Assembly (NCBI GenBank): GCA_016235765.1
Contig: JACRIZ010000006.1
Span: forward strand, 37,078 to 101,077
Source: Rhodocyclales bacterium
GTDB lineage: Bacteria > Pseudomonadota > Gammaproteobacteria > Burkholderiales > Rhodocyclaceae
Length of the DNA: 64,000 nt
Direction: 5' to 3'
Under the pieces are notes generated by a model that was not told the origin of the DNA, searched no databases, and saw only the letters and a program-made list of their open reading frames with translations. A program made the position numbers and the translations under genes. Shown piece after piece: positions 54,866-63,139 of the stretch (its first letter is position 1; every line of letters begins with the position of its first letter).

Positions 54866-55261
54866 TCACATTCCCGTCTTCTCAAAAATCTTCACCAGCT
54901 TCTCGTTCAGCGTCCCCGCCGTGAAGGGCTTGACGATGTAACCGGAAGCTCCCGCCTGCGCGGCCGCGATGATGTTCTCCTTCTTTGCCTCCGCCGTGAT
55001 CATGAGCACCGGCAATGCCTTCAGGTTGGGGTCGGCACGCACGGTCTGGAGCAGGGTCAAACCATCCATGTTAGGCATGTTCCAGTCGGTGACGATGAAA
55101 TCGAAACCACCGCCCTGTAGCTTCTGCAGGGCAACCACCCCGTCTTCGGCTTCGTCGACGTTGGTGAAGCCAAGCTCCTTGAGGAGATTGCGAACAATGC
55201 GGCGCATTGTCGAAAAGTCGTCGACCACCAGGAACTTAATCTTGCCGGGATCAGCAGGCAT
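54866..55261 (-). CDS. cheY: Chemotaxis response regulator CheY
   Basis: CheY is the single-domain regulator that binds FliM when phosphorylated. The 131-residue receiver has the acidic pair in [11 protein letters not shown], phosphoacceptor D59 ([11 protein letters not shown]), T89-region [11 protein letters not shown] and K111 ([11 protein letters not shown]). All catalytic positions are intact. It lies between cheV and cheZ. Confidence 0.96.
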   Translation of the reverse strand: MPADPGKIKFLVVDDFSTMRRIVRNLLKELGFTNVDEAEDGVVALQKLQGGGFDFIVTDWNMPNMDGLTLLQTVRADPNLKALPVLMITAEAKKENIIAAAQAGASGYIVKPFTAGTLNEKLVKIFEKTGM

Positions 55262-55277
55262 CCGTCATTCTCCGAAA

Positions 55278-56246
55278 TCAGTCGTGTGTAACTTTGCGCA
55301 ACATCGGCCGTATGGTGTCGGCAAGCACTTCCGCGTCGAACTTCGCAACGTAGGCATCGACGCCGACGGACTTGCCCATGGCCCGATTCGCCTCGGACGA
55401 CAGCGAGGAATGCATCAGCACCGGTATCCCGTCGAAACGAGGGTCGGACTTGATGTTCTTGGTCAGAACATAGCCGTCCATTTCCGGCATTTCGGCGTCG
55501 GCGAGGATCAGATTGACCTCGTCGCTCACGCGGGTGCCGAGTTGCTGGCAATGGGCCGCCATGCCCGACAGGCGCGTCCATGCCTCGAGCCCGTTCAGCG
55601 CATGCTTGTGCTTGACGCCCAGCTTGTCGAGCACCTCGGCGATGCGCTTGCGCGCGACGGCAGAGTCGTCGACAAAGAAGACGTTGAATTCGCTGCCCGA
55701 CTCGAGCCGCTCGATCTGCCCCACGACCGAGTCGCCGAAGGTATTGGCCAGTATCTGCTCGACGTCCACGATCGACACCAGCTTGCCATCGGCCAATTCG
55801 GTAATCGCAGTGATGTAGGTATTCGCGCCGCCGGTAACGACCGATTCCGGCGCCTTCACCTTGTCCCAATCGACACGAATGATCCGATCCACGCCGGACA
55901 CCAGGAAGCCGAGCGTGCGCTTGCTGTACTCGGTCACCATCATCGAGCCGCCCAGTCCGGGCGGCGCATCGGGTAGCCCCATCACCTTGGCCAGGGACAG
56001 CACGGGGATGACGTTGCCGCGCAGGCTGATCAAGCCTTCGACGCCGGCAGGCATGTTGGGTGCCTTGGTGATGGTCGGCGTCTTGCTGACCTCGCGCACC
56101 TTGAACACATTGATGCCGAAGGTTTCGTGCGTTCCCAGGGAGAACAGCAGGATCTCCATCCGGTTGGAGCCGGCCAGCTTGGTGCGCGCATCGACGTTGT
56201 CGAACAGCGTCGCGTTTTCGGCCTTGATCATGGCGGTTGTGTTCAT
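55278..56246 (-). CDS. cheV: Chemotaxis coupling protein CheV (copy 1)
   Basis: CheV couples receptors to CheA and carries its own receiver. The 322-residue protein has an N-terminal CheW domain (LLFSLGTHETFGINVFKVREV; GLISLRGNVIPVLSLAKVMG) and a C-terminal receiver (VFFVDDSAVARKRI; ILADAEMPEMDGYVL). It begins 7 bases after the second cheV and resembles it along its whole length, so the pair is a tandem duplication. Confidence 0.94.
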   Translation of the reverse strand: MNTTAMIKAENATLFDNVDARTKLAGSNRMEILLFSLGTHETFGINVFKVREVSKTPTITKAPNMPAGVEGLISLRGNVIPVLSLAKVMGLPDAPPGLGGSMMVTEYSKRTLGFLVSGVDRIIRVDWDKVKAPESVVTGGANTYITAITELADGKLVSIVDVEQILANTFGDSVVGQIERLESGSEFNVFFVDDSAVARKRIAEVLDKLGVKHKHALNGLEAWTRLSGMAAHCQQLGTRVSDEVNLILADAEMPEMDGYVLTKNIKSDPRFDGIPVLMHSSLSSEANRAMGKSVGVDAYVAKFDAEVLADTIRPMLRKVTHD

Positions 56247-56253
56247 GGTTCGC

Positions 56254-57231
56254 TCACTCGGACATCGGCAAAGCCGGGACGACGTTCGCCTTCAGCAATC
56301 GGGTCAGCGTCTCGGCCAGACGTTGCGGTTCGAACTTCGAAACGTATTCGTCGATGCCGACCGACTTGCCCAACTGCCGGTTGGACGTCGATGAAAGCGA
56401 CGAGTGCATGATGACCGGTATGCCGGCGAAGCGCGGATCCGATTTGATGTTCTTGGTCAGGATGTAGCCGTCCATCTCCGGCATCTCGACGTCGGTCAGC
56501 ACCAGTTGGAGCATGTCCTTGACCTTCTTGCCGCTCGCTTCGGCATGGTCCGCGAGCCTGCGCAACTCGTCCCACGCCACGCGGCCATTGACGGCGGGAA
56601 TCGCCTTGATGCCCAGCGCATTCAGGGTCCTTTCAATCTGGCTGCGGGCCACCGAGGAGTCATCGGCATAGAGTATGGTGACGTTCTCGAGGCCGATCGG
56701 CTTGATGGCGGTGAACAGGAATTCGTCGTCGATCTTGGTCGTTTCGGAAAGGACCCGCTCGACATCCAGCATCATCACCAGGCGCCCATCGGCCAGCTCG
56801 GTGATCGCGGTGACCAGTCCGCCAAGCTTGGAGGAGGTGAGCATGGAGGGCGGCACGCGCATCTGGGCCCAGTCGAGCCGCAGGATCGTGTCCACCGCCT
56901 CGACCAGGAAACCCTGCGTGTGCCCGTTGTATTCGGTCACGATCATGATGTCGCGCGGCGATTCGGGATCGACCCCGGCGTACTCGGCAAGATCGACCAC
57001 CGGTACCAGGATGCCGCGCAACGAAACCATGCCCTTGACGGCCGATGGCATGTCGGGCGCCGACGTGATCGCCGGCGTGCGCATGACCTCGCGAACCTTG
57101 AAGACGTTGATGCCGAACGTCTCGTGTCGCCCGGTCCGAGCGTCGGTGCCGAGGGTGAAAAGCAGGATTTCGAGCTTGTTGGTGCCTGCCAACCGGGTGC
57201 GGGCATCGATGTTCTTTAGCAGGTCAGACAT
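56254..57231 (-). CDS. cheV: Chemotaxis coupling protein CheV (copy 2)
   Basis: The 325-residue CheW-receiver protein has LLFTLGTDARTGRHETFGIN with a short insertion relative to copy 1, then GMVSLRGILVPVVDLAEYAG and a receiver with ILYADDSSVARSQIE and VLTDVEMPEMDGYIL. It is transcriptionally upstream of copy 1 and 87 bases after cheB. No cheW is present in the window, so the CheV pair may do much of the coupling, or cheW lies elsewhere. Confidence 0.94.
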   Translation of the reverse strand: MSDLLKNIDARTRLAGTNKLEILLFTLGTDARTGRHETFGINVFKVREVMRTPAITSAPDMPSAVKGMVSLRGILVPVVDLAEYAGVDPESPRDIMIVTEYNGHTQGFLVEAVDTILRLDWAQMRVPPSMLTSSKLGGLVTAITELADGRLVMMLDVERVLSETTKIDDEFLFTAIKPIGLENVTILYADDSSVARSQIERTLNALGIKAIPAVNGRVAWDELRRLADHAEASGKKVKDMLQLVLTDVEMPEMDGYILTKNIKSDPRFAGIPVIMHSSLSSTSNRQLGKSVGIDEYVSKFEPQRLAETLTRLLKANVVPALPMSE

Positions 57232-57318
57232 TGGGATCCTCGTCTTCCAGGCCAGGAAACCTCGCCAAATTCCGGTCTCCGTTGATCATCATGTTACGCA
57301 ATTTCCGGGCACCCCCGC

Positions 57319-57981
57319 TCAGGACTTCTGGTCGAGGCGACGCAGGTGCGCCAGCAGGCGGGCGGCGATTTCGGCCAGCGGCACCACCTCCGCCACGCCC
57401 CCCAGCGCAACGGCCTCGCGCGGCATGCCGTAGACGACGCAAGTCGCCTCGTCCTGGCCTATCGTCCAGGCGCCCGCCTGGCGCATGGCCAGCAAGCCGC
57501 GGGCGCCGTCCTTGCCCATGCCGGTCAGGATGACCCCGGTAGCGCCGGCCGCCGCCTCCGCGGCCACCGAGTTGAAGAGGACGTCCACCGCCGGCCGGTG
57601 GCGATTGACCGGGTCGCCACGCGACAGGTCGACCCGGAAGCCGCCGGCAACATGCCTGATCAGCATGTGCGAATGCCCCGGCGCCAGATACACCCGCCCC
57701 GGGCGCAGCATCTCGCCGCCCTGCGCCTCGATGACTTCGAGGTCCGAAAGCGAATCCAGCCGGCGTGCGAAGGAGCCGGTGAACGATTCCGGCATGTGCT
57801 GGACCATGACGATGGGCGGCACGTCGGCCGGCAGGCGCCCGAGCACGGCGCGAATCGCCTCGGTCCCGCCGGTCGAGGCCCCGATGGCGACGACATGGCC
57901 GGTGAGCATGCGCTGAGAGAATCCCCCGGGCAAGGCGGCCGGGGCCGGCACGGCGTCAGTCTTGTCACGCAAGGCAGTCAA
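57319..57981 (-). CDS. cheB: CheB methylesterase domain without receiver
   Basis: CheB removes methyl groups from chemoreceptors. The product is only the catalytic domain, about 220 residues: catalytic Ser in AIGASTGGTEAI, His in VQHMPESFTG, Asp in LTGMGKDGARG. The usual N-terminal receiver and linker are missing; upstream DNA is the intact cheR gene in another frame, so this is not a simple frameshift. The start is uncertain: TTG at 57981 overlapping the cheR stop, or ATG at 57909 (MLTGHVVAIGAS). Confidence 0.85.
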   Translation of the reverse strand: MTALRDKTDAVPAPAALPGGFSQRMLTGHVVAIGASTGGTEAIRAVLGRLPADVPPIVMVQHMPESFTGSFARRLDSLSDLEVIEAQGGEMLRPGRVYLAPGHSHMLIRHVAGGFRVDLSRGDPVNRHRPAVDVLFNSVAAEAAAGATGVILTGMGKDGARGLLAMRQAGAWTIGQDEATCVVYGMPREAVALGGVAEVVPLAEIAARLLAHLRRLDQKS

Positions 57982-58829
57982 GCGATGCGCGTCGCGCCGG
58001 CACCGCGGTCGGACCGCTCGTAGACCGTGCGCCCGAGTGGCCGAAACAGGTCCGCCGCGTGGAGAAAGCTCTCCGAATGACCGGCGTAGAGAAGGCCTTC
58101 GTCCCGCAGCAGCGGCTTGAACTTCTTCAGGACCTGGTACTGGGTCGGCTTGTCGAAATAGATCATCACGTTGCGGCAGAAGATCGCATCGAGCGGCCCC
58201 TGGACGGGCCAGGCGGAGTCCAGCAGGTTGATGCGCGAGAACGAGACCAGACGCTGCAATTCGGGCCGGACCTTCATGGCATCCGGTTCGCCGGTCCTGT
58301 CCGGCAGGAAGAACCGCCGCATGCGCTCCGCCGTCAGGCGCTCGATTCGATCCCGGCCATAGATGCCGCGGCCCGCAATCGCCAGCACATGGGTATCGAT
58401 GTCGCTGGCGATGATCTGGACCGGCGGCGCCAGGGAATCGAATGCCTCGCTGGCCGCGATGGCCAGGGAGTAGGGCTCTTCGCCGGTCGACGCCGCCGCG
58501 CACCAGACACGGAACGGCCGCTGGTGGCTTTCCTTCGCCTGCCGGGCGAAGATTTCAAAGTGATGGGCCTCGCGGAAGAATGAGGTCAGGTTGGTTGTCA
58601 GGGAATTGACGAAGGTTTCCCATTCCCGCTTGTCGCCGTGATCGAGTCGCTGCAGGTAGTCGTCGAAGCGAGTCAGGCCCAGCGCGCGCAGGCGCCGTGC
58701 CAAACGCGAATAGACCATGTCCTGCTTGACGGGCGCCAGGGCAATCCCCGCCTGGGCGCGGATCAGTGCCCGGATTCGCTCGAAGTCGGCCTGCGTGAAC
58801 TCGAACTCGCGGTCGGTCGCGGGGGTCAT
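57978..58829 (-). CDS. cheR: Chemotaxis methyltransferase CheR
   Basis: CheR methylates receptor glutamates using SAM. The 283-residue protein has the helical N-terminal domain (FTQADFERIRALIRAQAGIAL), the conserved SLTTNLTSFFREAHHF, the SAM-binding WCAAASTGEEPYSLAI and the FCRNVMIYFDKPTQ motif. It sits between motB and cheB, overlapping the latter by four bases if the TTG start is right. Confidence 0.95.
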   Translation of the reverse strand: MTPATDREFEFTQADFERIRALIRAQAGIALAPVKQDMVYSRLARRLRALGLTRFDDYLQRLDHGDKREWETFVNSLTTNLTSFFREAHHFEIFARQAKESHQRPFRVWCAAASTGEEPYSLAIAASEAFDSLAPPVQIIASDIDTHVLAIAGRGIYGRDRIERLTAERMRRFFLPDRTGEPDAMKVRPELQRLVSFSRINLLDSAWPVQGPLDAIFCRNVMIYFDKPTQYQVLKKFKPLLRDEGLLYAGHSESFLHAADLFRPLGRTVYERSDRGAGATRIA

Positions 58830-58843
58830 CCTGATCGCAACCG

Positions 58844-59806
58844 CTACGGATTGCCGGCGGCCGCGGAATCGGGGGGCCCGGGCGCATCGCCGGGAGCGTC
58901 CCCGGCCTCCTCCAGCGCTGCAGGCTCATCTTCGACCATGCCGCCGTCCCGGAGTATGGCTTCCTCGGTGCGCTTGTTGAGCACGACGATGCTGATGCGG
59001 CGGTTGATCGCGCTATAAGGGTCGGTCTTGTCGTAGAGGACGGTCGACGCCAGGCCGACGACGCGGATCATCTTGCTGTCGGCCATGCCGCCCGCGACCA
59101 GTTCGCGCCGCGATGCGTTGGCGCGGTTGGTGGACAACTCCCAGTTGCCGAAGCCGCGGTCACCCCCGGCGTACGGTGTCGCGTCGGTATGGCCGGACAG
59201 GCTGATGCGATTCTCGACCTTGTTCAGCGCCTTGCCGATCTCGCGCAGGATGTCGCGTGTGTAGGGCTTGAGCTCGGAGCTCGCGGAATCGAACATCGGG
59301 CGGTTCTTTTCGTCGACGATCTGAACGCGCAATCCTTCGGTGGTGATATCGAGGAGCAACTGGTTCTTGAACTGCCTGAGCGTCGGCGTCGCCTCGATAA
59401 GCGCCTCCAGCTCGCTCTTCAGGCCTTCCAGCCTCTGCTTCTCCTGGCGTTCGAAATCCTCTTTCAGTCGCTGCAGGTTGATGGTCTTCCGTTCGGCCTC
59501 GGTTTCGCCCTTCTTGACCTGACCGTAAGTCCTGGTCAGGTCCTCGCCGCCGCCCTTGATCACCGAAGAGGAATCGCCCGAACCGGAACCGCCGAACAAG
59601 GCCACCTTGAGCGGCGTCTGGAAGTAGTCGGCAATGCCCTTGAGGTCGCCCTTGGTGGTGGACCCCAACAGCCACATGAGCAGGAAGAACGCCATCATCG
59701 CCGTCACGAAGTCGGCATAGGCGATCTTCCAGGCGCCGCCATGGGCTCCCCCGCCTCCCTTTTTGATACGCTTGACGACTATCGGCTGCTGGCTATCGTC
59801 GCTCAT
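58844..59806 (-). CDS. motB: Flagellar stator protein MotB
   Basis: MotB anchors the stator to peptidoglycan and carries protons. The 320-residue protein has a basic N-terminus (VKRIKKGGGGAHGGAWKIAY), a membrane helix with the proton-binding aspartate D32 (YADFVTAMMAFFLLMWLLG), a plug/linker region, and an OmpA-like domain (LSGHTDATPY; NWELSTNRANASRRELVAGG; AINRRISIVVLNKR). A Pro/Ala-rich tail follows. Confidence 0.95.
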   Translation of the reverse strand: MSDDSQQPIVVKRIKKGGGGAHGGAWKIAYADFVTAMMAFFLLMWLLGSTTKGDLKGIADYFQTPLKVALFGGSGSGDSSSVIKGGGEDLTRTYGQVKKGETEAERKTINLQRLKEDFERQEKQRLEGLKSELEALIEATPTLRQFKNQLLLDITTEGLRVQIVDEKNRPMFDSASSELKPYTRDILREIGKALNKVENRISLSGHTDATPYAGGDRGFGNWELSTNRANASRRELVAGGMADSKMIRVVGLASTVLYDKTDPYSAINRRISIVVLNKRTEEAILRDGGMVEDEPAALEEAGDAPGDAPGPPDSAAAGNP

Positions 59807-59812
59807 GGCGGC

Positions 59813-60670
59813 CTACTTGCCCTTGCGCGCCTTCAGGTCTTCTTCCAACTCCAGGAAGCCTGGGCGCTCGGTCGAATAGAGGACCTTGCGCCCAAACTCG
59901 ACCGCCACCTGGGGCGCGTACCCGTTCATGCTGGCCAGCAGCACGGCCTTGATGCACTGGTAGATCTTGCCGCCCTCTTCCGCCTTCTGCTCGAGTTGGC
60001 CGGCAATCGGGGAGACGAAGCCGTATGCGACGAGAATGCCGAGGAAGGTGCCAACCAGGGCACCGCCAATCATCTTGCCGAGTACCGCCGGCGGCTCGCC
60101 CACCGAGCCCATGACGTTGACGACCCCCATGACGGCGACGATGATGCCGTAGGCAGGCGTGGAATCGGCGACCTTCGACATCACGTGCGCCGGCACGTGC
60201 GCCTCGTGGTGGTGGGTTTCGATCTCGAGGTCCATCAGGTTCTCGATTTCGAAGGCGTTGAGGTTGCCGCCCACCATCATGCGCAGGTAGTCGGTGATGA
60301 ACTCCATGACATGATGATCGCGGGTGACGGCCGGGTACTTCGAGAAGATCGGGCTGCTGTCGGGATTCTCGATGTCGTTCTCGATCGACATCAGGCCTTC
60401 CTTGCGCACCTTGCCGAGGATCTCGTAGAGCATGGCCAGCAGTTCCATGTACAGCGTCTTGCTGAATGGGGAGGGCTTCAACACGGACGGCAATGCCGCC
60501 ATGGTTGCCTTGATCGCCTTGCCGCCGTTGCCGGCGATGAAGCCACCGATGGTCAGGCCGATGATGGCGAGATACTCCATCGGCACGAACAGCGCGGCCA
60601 GGCTGCCGTGCACCGCATACGTACCGACGGATGCGAGCAGCACCACCACATAACCGATCAACAGAAACAC
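59813..60670 (-). CDS. motA: Flagellar stator protein MotA
   Basis: MotA is the four-helix stator subunit whose cytoplasmic loop drives FliG. The 285-residue protein starts at a GTG (MFLLIGYVVVLLASVGTYAV) with GGGGAGG 8 bases upstream. It has GLTIGGFIAGNGGKAIKATM, the loop KYPAVTRDHHVMEF, and PAYGIIVAVMGVVNVMGSVG. It follows flhC after a 152-base gap that holds a stem-loop. Confidence 0.95.
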   Translation of the reverse strand: MFLLIGYVVVLLASVGTYAVHGSLAALFVPMEYLAIIGLTIGGFIAGNGGKAIKATMAALPSVLKPSPFSKTLYMELLAMLYEILGKVRKEGLMSIENDIENPDSSPIFSKYPAVTRDHHVMEFITDYLRMMVGGNLNAFEIENLMDLEIETHHHEAHVPAHVMSKVADSTPAYGIIVAVMGVVNVMGSVGEPPAVLGKMIGGALVGTFLGILVAYGFVSPIAGQLEQKAEEGGKIYQCIKAVLLASMNGYAPQVAVEFGRKVLYSTERPGFLELEEDLKARKGK

Positions 60671-60788
60671 GGACAGAGCCTCCCCGCATGGAATCCGGCC
60701 GGCCGGCGACGAAGCCGCCCGGCGGTTTGGCGCTAATCATATCGGGATTCAATCGCGGACGGGTGGCTGACGCCACCGCCAGCGCGGC

Positions 60789-60811
60789 GCCGCCCGAGCA
60801 GGCCGGGCGGC
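60789..60811 (-). other. Terminator-like stem-loop after flhC
   Basis: The arms GCCGCCCG (60789-60796) and CGGGCGGC (60804-60811) pair perfectly over 8 bases with a 7-base loop, beginning 12 bases beyond the flhC stop. There is no T-run, so it may only weaken read-through from flhDC into motAB. The rest of the 60671-60822 gap shows no promoter I would call. Confidence 0.5.
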
Positions 60812-60822
60812 ATCGGCGACGC

Positions 60823-61362
60823 TCAGGCCGCAGCAGCCTCGGCGGCAGCGCGACGGGTTTTGCCCGCGCGGGCCGGCATATGGCACAGGCCGCAGACATA
60901 GCCGCGGGTGGGATCGTAGGCGTGGGTGACGAATTCGCCGCCGCACTCCTTGCAGGTCGCCATCTGCAGCATGCTGGCCTCGAAGAAGCGCACCATGGTC
61001 CAGGCGCGGGTCAGCGACAGCACGACGTCCATGCCGGCGCGGCTGACCTTCTCCAGGTACATGCGATAGGCCTTGATGATCAGCTCGAGGCCTTCGAGCT
61101 TGGTGTTGCGGTCCAGGAAGCGGAAGTAGGCCATGAACAGCGAGGCGTGGACATTCGGCTGCCAAGTCATGAACCAGTCGGTCGAAAAGGGCAGCATGCC
61201 CTTCGGCGGCGAGACACCCTTCACTTCCTTGTAGAGCTTGAGCAGGCGCTCGCGGGAAAGATTGGTTTCCGCCTCGAGCATCTGCAGGCGGGCGCCCAAC
61301 TGGATCAATTCGATCGCCAGGCGAATATCCCTCGCCTCCGAGATCACGGACTTATTGCGCAT
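60823..61362 (-). CDS. flhC: Flagellar master regulator subunit FlhC
   Basis: FlhC with FlhD activates early flagellar promoters. The 179-residue protein has the DNA-binding N-terminal half (ARDIRLAIELIQLGARLQML; SRERLLKLYKEVKG) and the zinc-binding cysteines C137, C140 (CKEC) and C157, C160 (CGLC), at the same numbers as in Escherichia coli. An Ala-rich tail ends the protein. It lies 42 bases after flhD. Confidence 0.96.
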   Translation of the reverse strand: MRNKSVISEARDIRLAIELIQLGARLQMLEAETNLSRERLLKLYKEVKGVSPPKGMLPFSTDWFMTWQPNVHASLFMAYFRFLDRNTKLEGLELIIKAYRMYLEKVSRAGMDVVLSLTRAWTMVRFFEASMLQMATCKECGGEFVTHAYDPTRGYVCGLCHMPARAGKTRRAAAEAAAA

Positions 61363-61404
61363 GGGAACCTCCGTTTCGACGCGTGTTCAGGTTGCCGCGG
61401 CCGA

Positions 61405-61722
61405 TCAGGCCACGGTTTCGACCGGCCTGCCGGCAGCCAGGATGGCCGCGTGAACGTGCCCGACACCGCGGTCGCGCTCGTGATTGGCAAGCAGATCCAG
61501 CAACAGGGAATCCTCGAAACGGAAACTGCATAGCAGCATTTCCGAGTTGGCCATCTTCAGCACCTGCCCGGGGGTGAGCCGCGCCAGGATGTCGGCAATC
61601 TCCTCACTGATGCCGAGCCGGAAGATTGCAGCTTCCTTGTCGGAACGCACCATGTTCTGGGCGAGCATCATGTAGGCGAGATTGACTTCCTTTATGTCGT
61701 TGTAGGTGTCAGTCGATTTCAT
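61405..61722 (-). CDS. flhD: Flagellar master regulator subunit FlhD
   Basis: FlhD is the dimerising partner in the FlhD4C2 activator. The ATG at 61722 (MKSTDTYNDIKEVNLAYMML) is chosen because AGGAG lies 8 bases upstream and homologues start here; the frame continues upstream without family character. The 105-residue product has LAYMMLAQNMVRSDKEAAI, FRLGISEEIADILARLTPGQ in adjoining stretches, and SFRFEDSLLLDLL. Confidence 0.94.
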   Translation of the reverse strand: MKSTDTYNDIKEVNLAYMMLAQNMVRSDKEAAIFRLGISEEIADILARLTPGQVLKMANSEMLLCSFRFEDSLLLDLLANHERDRGVGHVHAAILAAGRPVETVA

Positions 61723-61932
61723 TGGATAACTCCTAGTAGGGCCCGCCGCGCCTGCTTTGACGGTGTTTGCATTATTCGCGCCCGGCGTCAATGAAAGAAT
61801 CACTGAAAAACTGTTTCTGTTGTAAGAAATGGATAGCGCATCCTTGTAACAAAAAACCTTACAAAATTGCCGTAAGCGATTGAAAAACTGCCTGGTTAAC
61901 CCGGGACGGCAACCTCGCTACAATGGACCGCC
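61723..61932. promoter_or_regulatory. Divergent flhDC / NUDIX control region
   Basis: This 210-base region is much richer in A and T than its surroundings. It contains TTGTAA at 61820-61825 and 61844-61849, the inverse TTACAA at 61859-61864, and the direct repeat TGAAAAACTG at 61804-61813 and 61881-61890. TTGCCG (61866-61871) and CGGCAA (61908-61913) half-dyads also occur. These are likely protein-binding sites controlling flhDC, but no regulator can be named. Confidence 0.45.
61896..61924 (+). promoter_or_regulatory. Possible sigma-70 promoter of the NUDIX gene
   Basis: TTAACC (61896-61901), a 17-base spacer and TACAAT (61919-61924) form a fair sigma-70 match. The -10 box ends 8 bases before the ATG at 61933, so if it is real the mRNA would be leaderless or nearly so. 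Confidence 0.4.
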
Positions 61933-62478
61933 ATGGATCCCGCCATCAACTACTGTTCGAGTTGCGGCGCCGCAGTCAGTCTGCGCGTCCCGCCGGGCGA
62001 CAGCCTGCCGCGGCACGTCTGCGATGCCTGCGGCGTGGTCCATTACCGCAACCCGCGTCTGGTGGTCGGCGCCTTGCCGGTGTGGGACGACAAGGTGCTG
62101 CTGTGCAGACGCGCAATCGAACCGCGGCGCGGCATGTGGACCCTGCCGGCGGGCTTCATGGAGAACGGCGAAACCGTCGCCGAGGCCGCCCTGCGCGAGA
62201 CCCGCGAGGAAGCCAACGCCAATATCGCCCTGGGCGAGATGTACACCATGATTTCGGTGCCGCAGATCAACCAGGTCCATGTCGTCTATCGGGCCAGCCT
62301 GGTTGACCTGAGCTTCTCGGCCGGCGAAGAGACCCTGGAGGTTCGCCTGTTCGAGGAACGCGAAATACCCTGGAACGAAATCGCCTTCCGTACCATCGCC
62401 CTCACGCTCCAGCACTACTTCGACGACCGTCGTGCCGGCGCCTTCCGCTTCCATCCCGGCGACCTGCCGGCGTTCTGA
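61933..62478 (+). CDS. Zinc-ribbon NUDIX hydrolase
   Basis: This 181-residue protein hydrolyses a nucleoside-diphosphate-linked substrate, by family resemblance ADP-ribose, NADH or similar. It has an N-terminal zinc ribbon (C8, C11, C30, C33) and a Nudix box beginning [20 protein letters not shown]; the usual late glycine is asparagine (REEANA), a common variant in zinc-ribbon members. It is divergent from flhD and 16 bases before rraA, probably one transcript. It marks the right edge of the flagellar locus. Confidence 0.9.
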   Translation: MDPAINYCSSCGAAVSLRVPPGDSLPRHVCDACGVVHYRNPRLVVGALPVWDDKVLLCRRAIEPRRGMWTLPAGFMENGETVAEAALRETREEANANIALGEMYTMISVPQINQVHVVYRASLVDLSFSAGEETLEVRLFEEREIPWNEIAFRTIALTLQHYFDDRRAGAFRFHPGDLPAF

Positions 62479-62494
62479 TCCGGGGAATCTTCGC

Positions 62495-62989
62495 ATGAAC
62501 CCAGCCACCGCCGATCTCTGCGATCGCCACGAAGAACAGCTTCGCAGCGGCGCAGTTCGCGTCGTCACCCCCATGTTCCGGAGCTTCGGCGGACGCACCG
62601 CTTTTCACGGGCCGATGGCTACGTTGAAGCTGTTCGAGGACAACTCCTTCGTCCGCCAAGCGCTGGAGCGAGCCGGCGCAGGTCGCGTGCTGCTCATCGA
62701 CGGCGGCGGCTCGCTGCGCTGCGCGCTGGTCGGCGACCAGTTGGCGGCACTCGCCGTCAAGAACGGCTGGGCCGGCATCGTCGCCTACGGCTGCATACGC
62801 GATTCCGCGGCAATCGGCGGCATGGACATCGGCGTCTTCGCGCTCGCCACCCACCCCCGGAAGACCGACAAGAAGAATGTCGGCGAATCGGATGTCCCGG
62901 TGACTTTCGGCGGCGTCACCTTCCGCCCCGGGGAATGGCTGTATGCCGACAACGACGGCGTGTTGGTTGCCGAGCACCCGCTCGGCTAG
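62495..62989 (+). CDS. rraA: RraA-family protein (RNase E regulator / 4-hydroxy-4-methyl-2-oxoglutarate aldolase type)
   Basis: The ATG at 62495 has GGGGAA upstream and gives 164 residues. It shows the RraA/HMG-aldolase fold features: [57 protein letters not shown] and the C-terminal [12 protein letters not shown]. RraA proteins inhibit RNase E; relatives are class II aldolases using the Arg-Asp pair (IRDS). Which activity applies cannot be decided from sequence. Confidence 0.92.
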   Translation: MNPATADLCDRHEEQLRSGAVRVVTPMFRSFGGRTAFHGPMATLKLFEDNSFVRQALERAGAGRVLLIDGGGSLRCALVGDQLAALAVKNGWAGIVAYGCIRDSAAIGGMDIGVFALATHPRKTDKKNVGESDVPVTFGGVTFRPGEWLYADNDGVLVAEHPLG

Positions 62990-63121
62990 GCTGGTATCGA
63001 CCGCGCAGGCCGGCCGCTGCGTAGCGTATCGCTACGGCTGACTTTCATCAGCAAGAATGACGTTTTGCATTACGAAACACGCCGTACATGGTATTGTTAT
63101 TACTAAGAAACATTTATTCTG

Positions 63122-63139
63122 GTATCTTATATAAGATAC
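63122..63139. promoter_or_regulatory. Perfect 18-base dyad upstream of aceA
   Basis: GTATCTTAT (63122-63130) followed by ATAAGATAC (63131-63139) is a perfect palindrome without spacer. It abuts the -35 box of the putative aceA promoter and lies in an AT-rich stretch unlike the surrounding DNA. It is a likely operator for a repressor or activator of isocitrate lyase. Confidence 0.6.

Noticed and set aside
57982..58503. N-terminal extension of cheB as a possible hidden receiver domain
   Set aside because: The extension is Arg/Gly/Pro-rich, overlaps cheR out of frame and shows none of the receiver aspartates or lysine.
60740..60766. Sigma-28-like -10 box (inverse of ATATCGGG) upstream of motA
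   Set aside because: No acceptable -35 box at 11-base spacing.
61723..61803. 27-residue N-terminal extension of flhD
   Set aside because: No family character; the ATG at 61722 has a strong ribosome-binding site.
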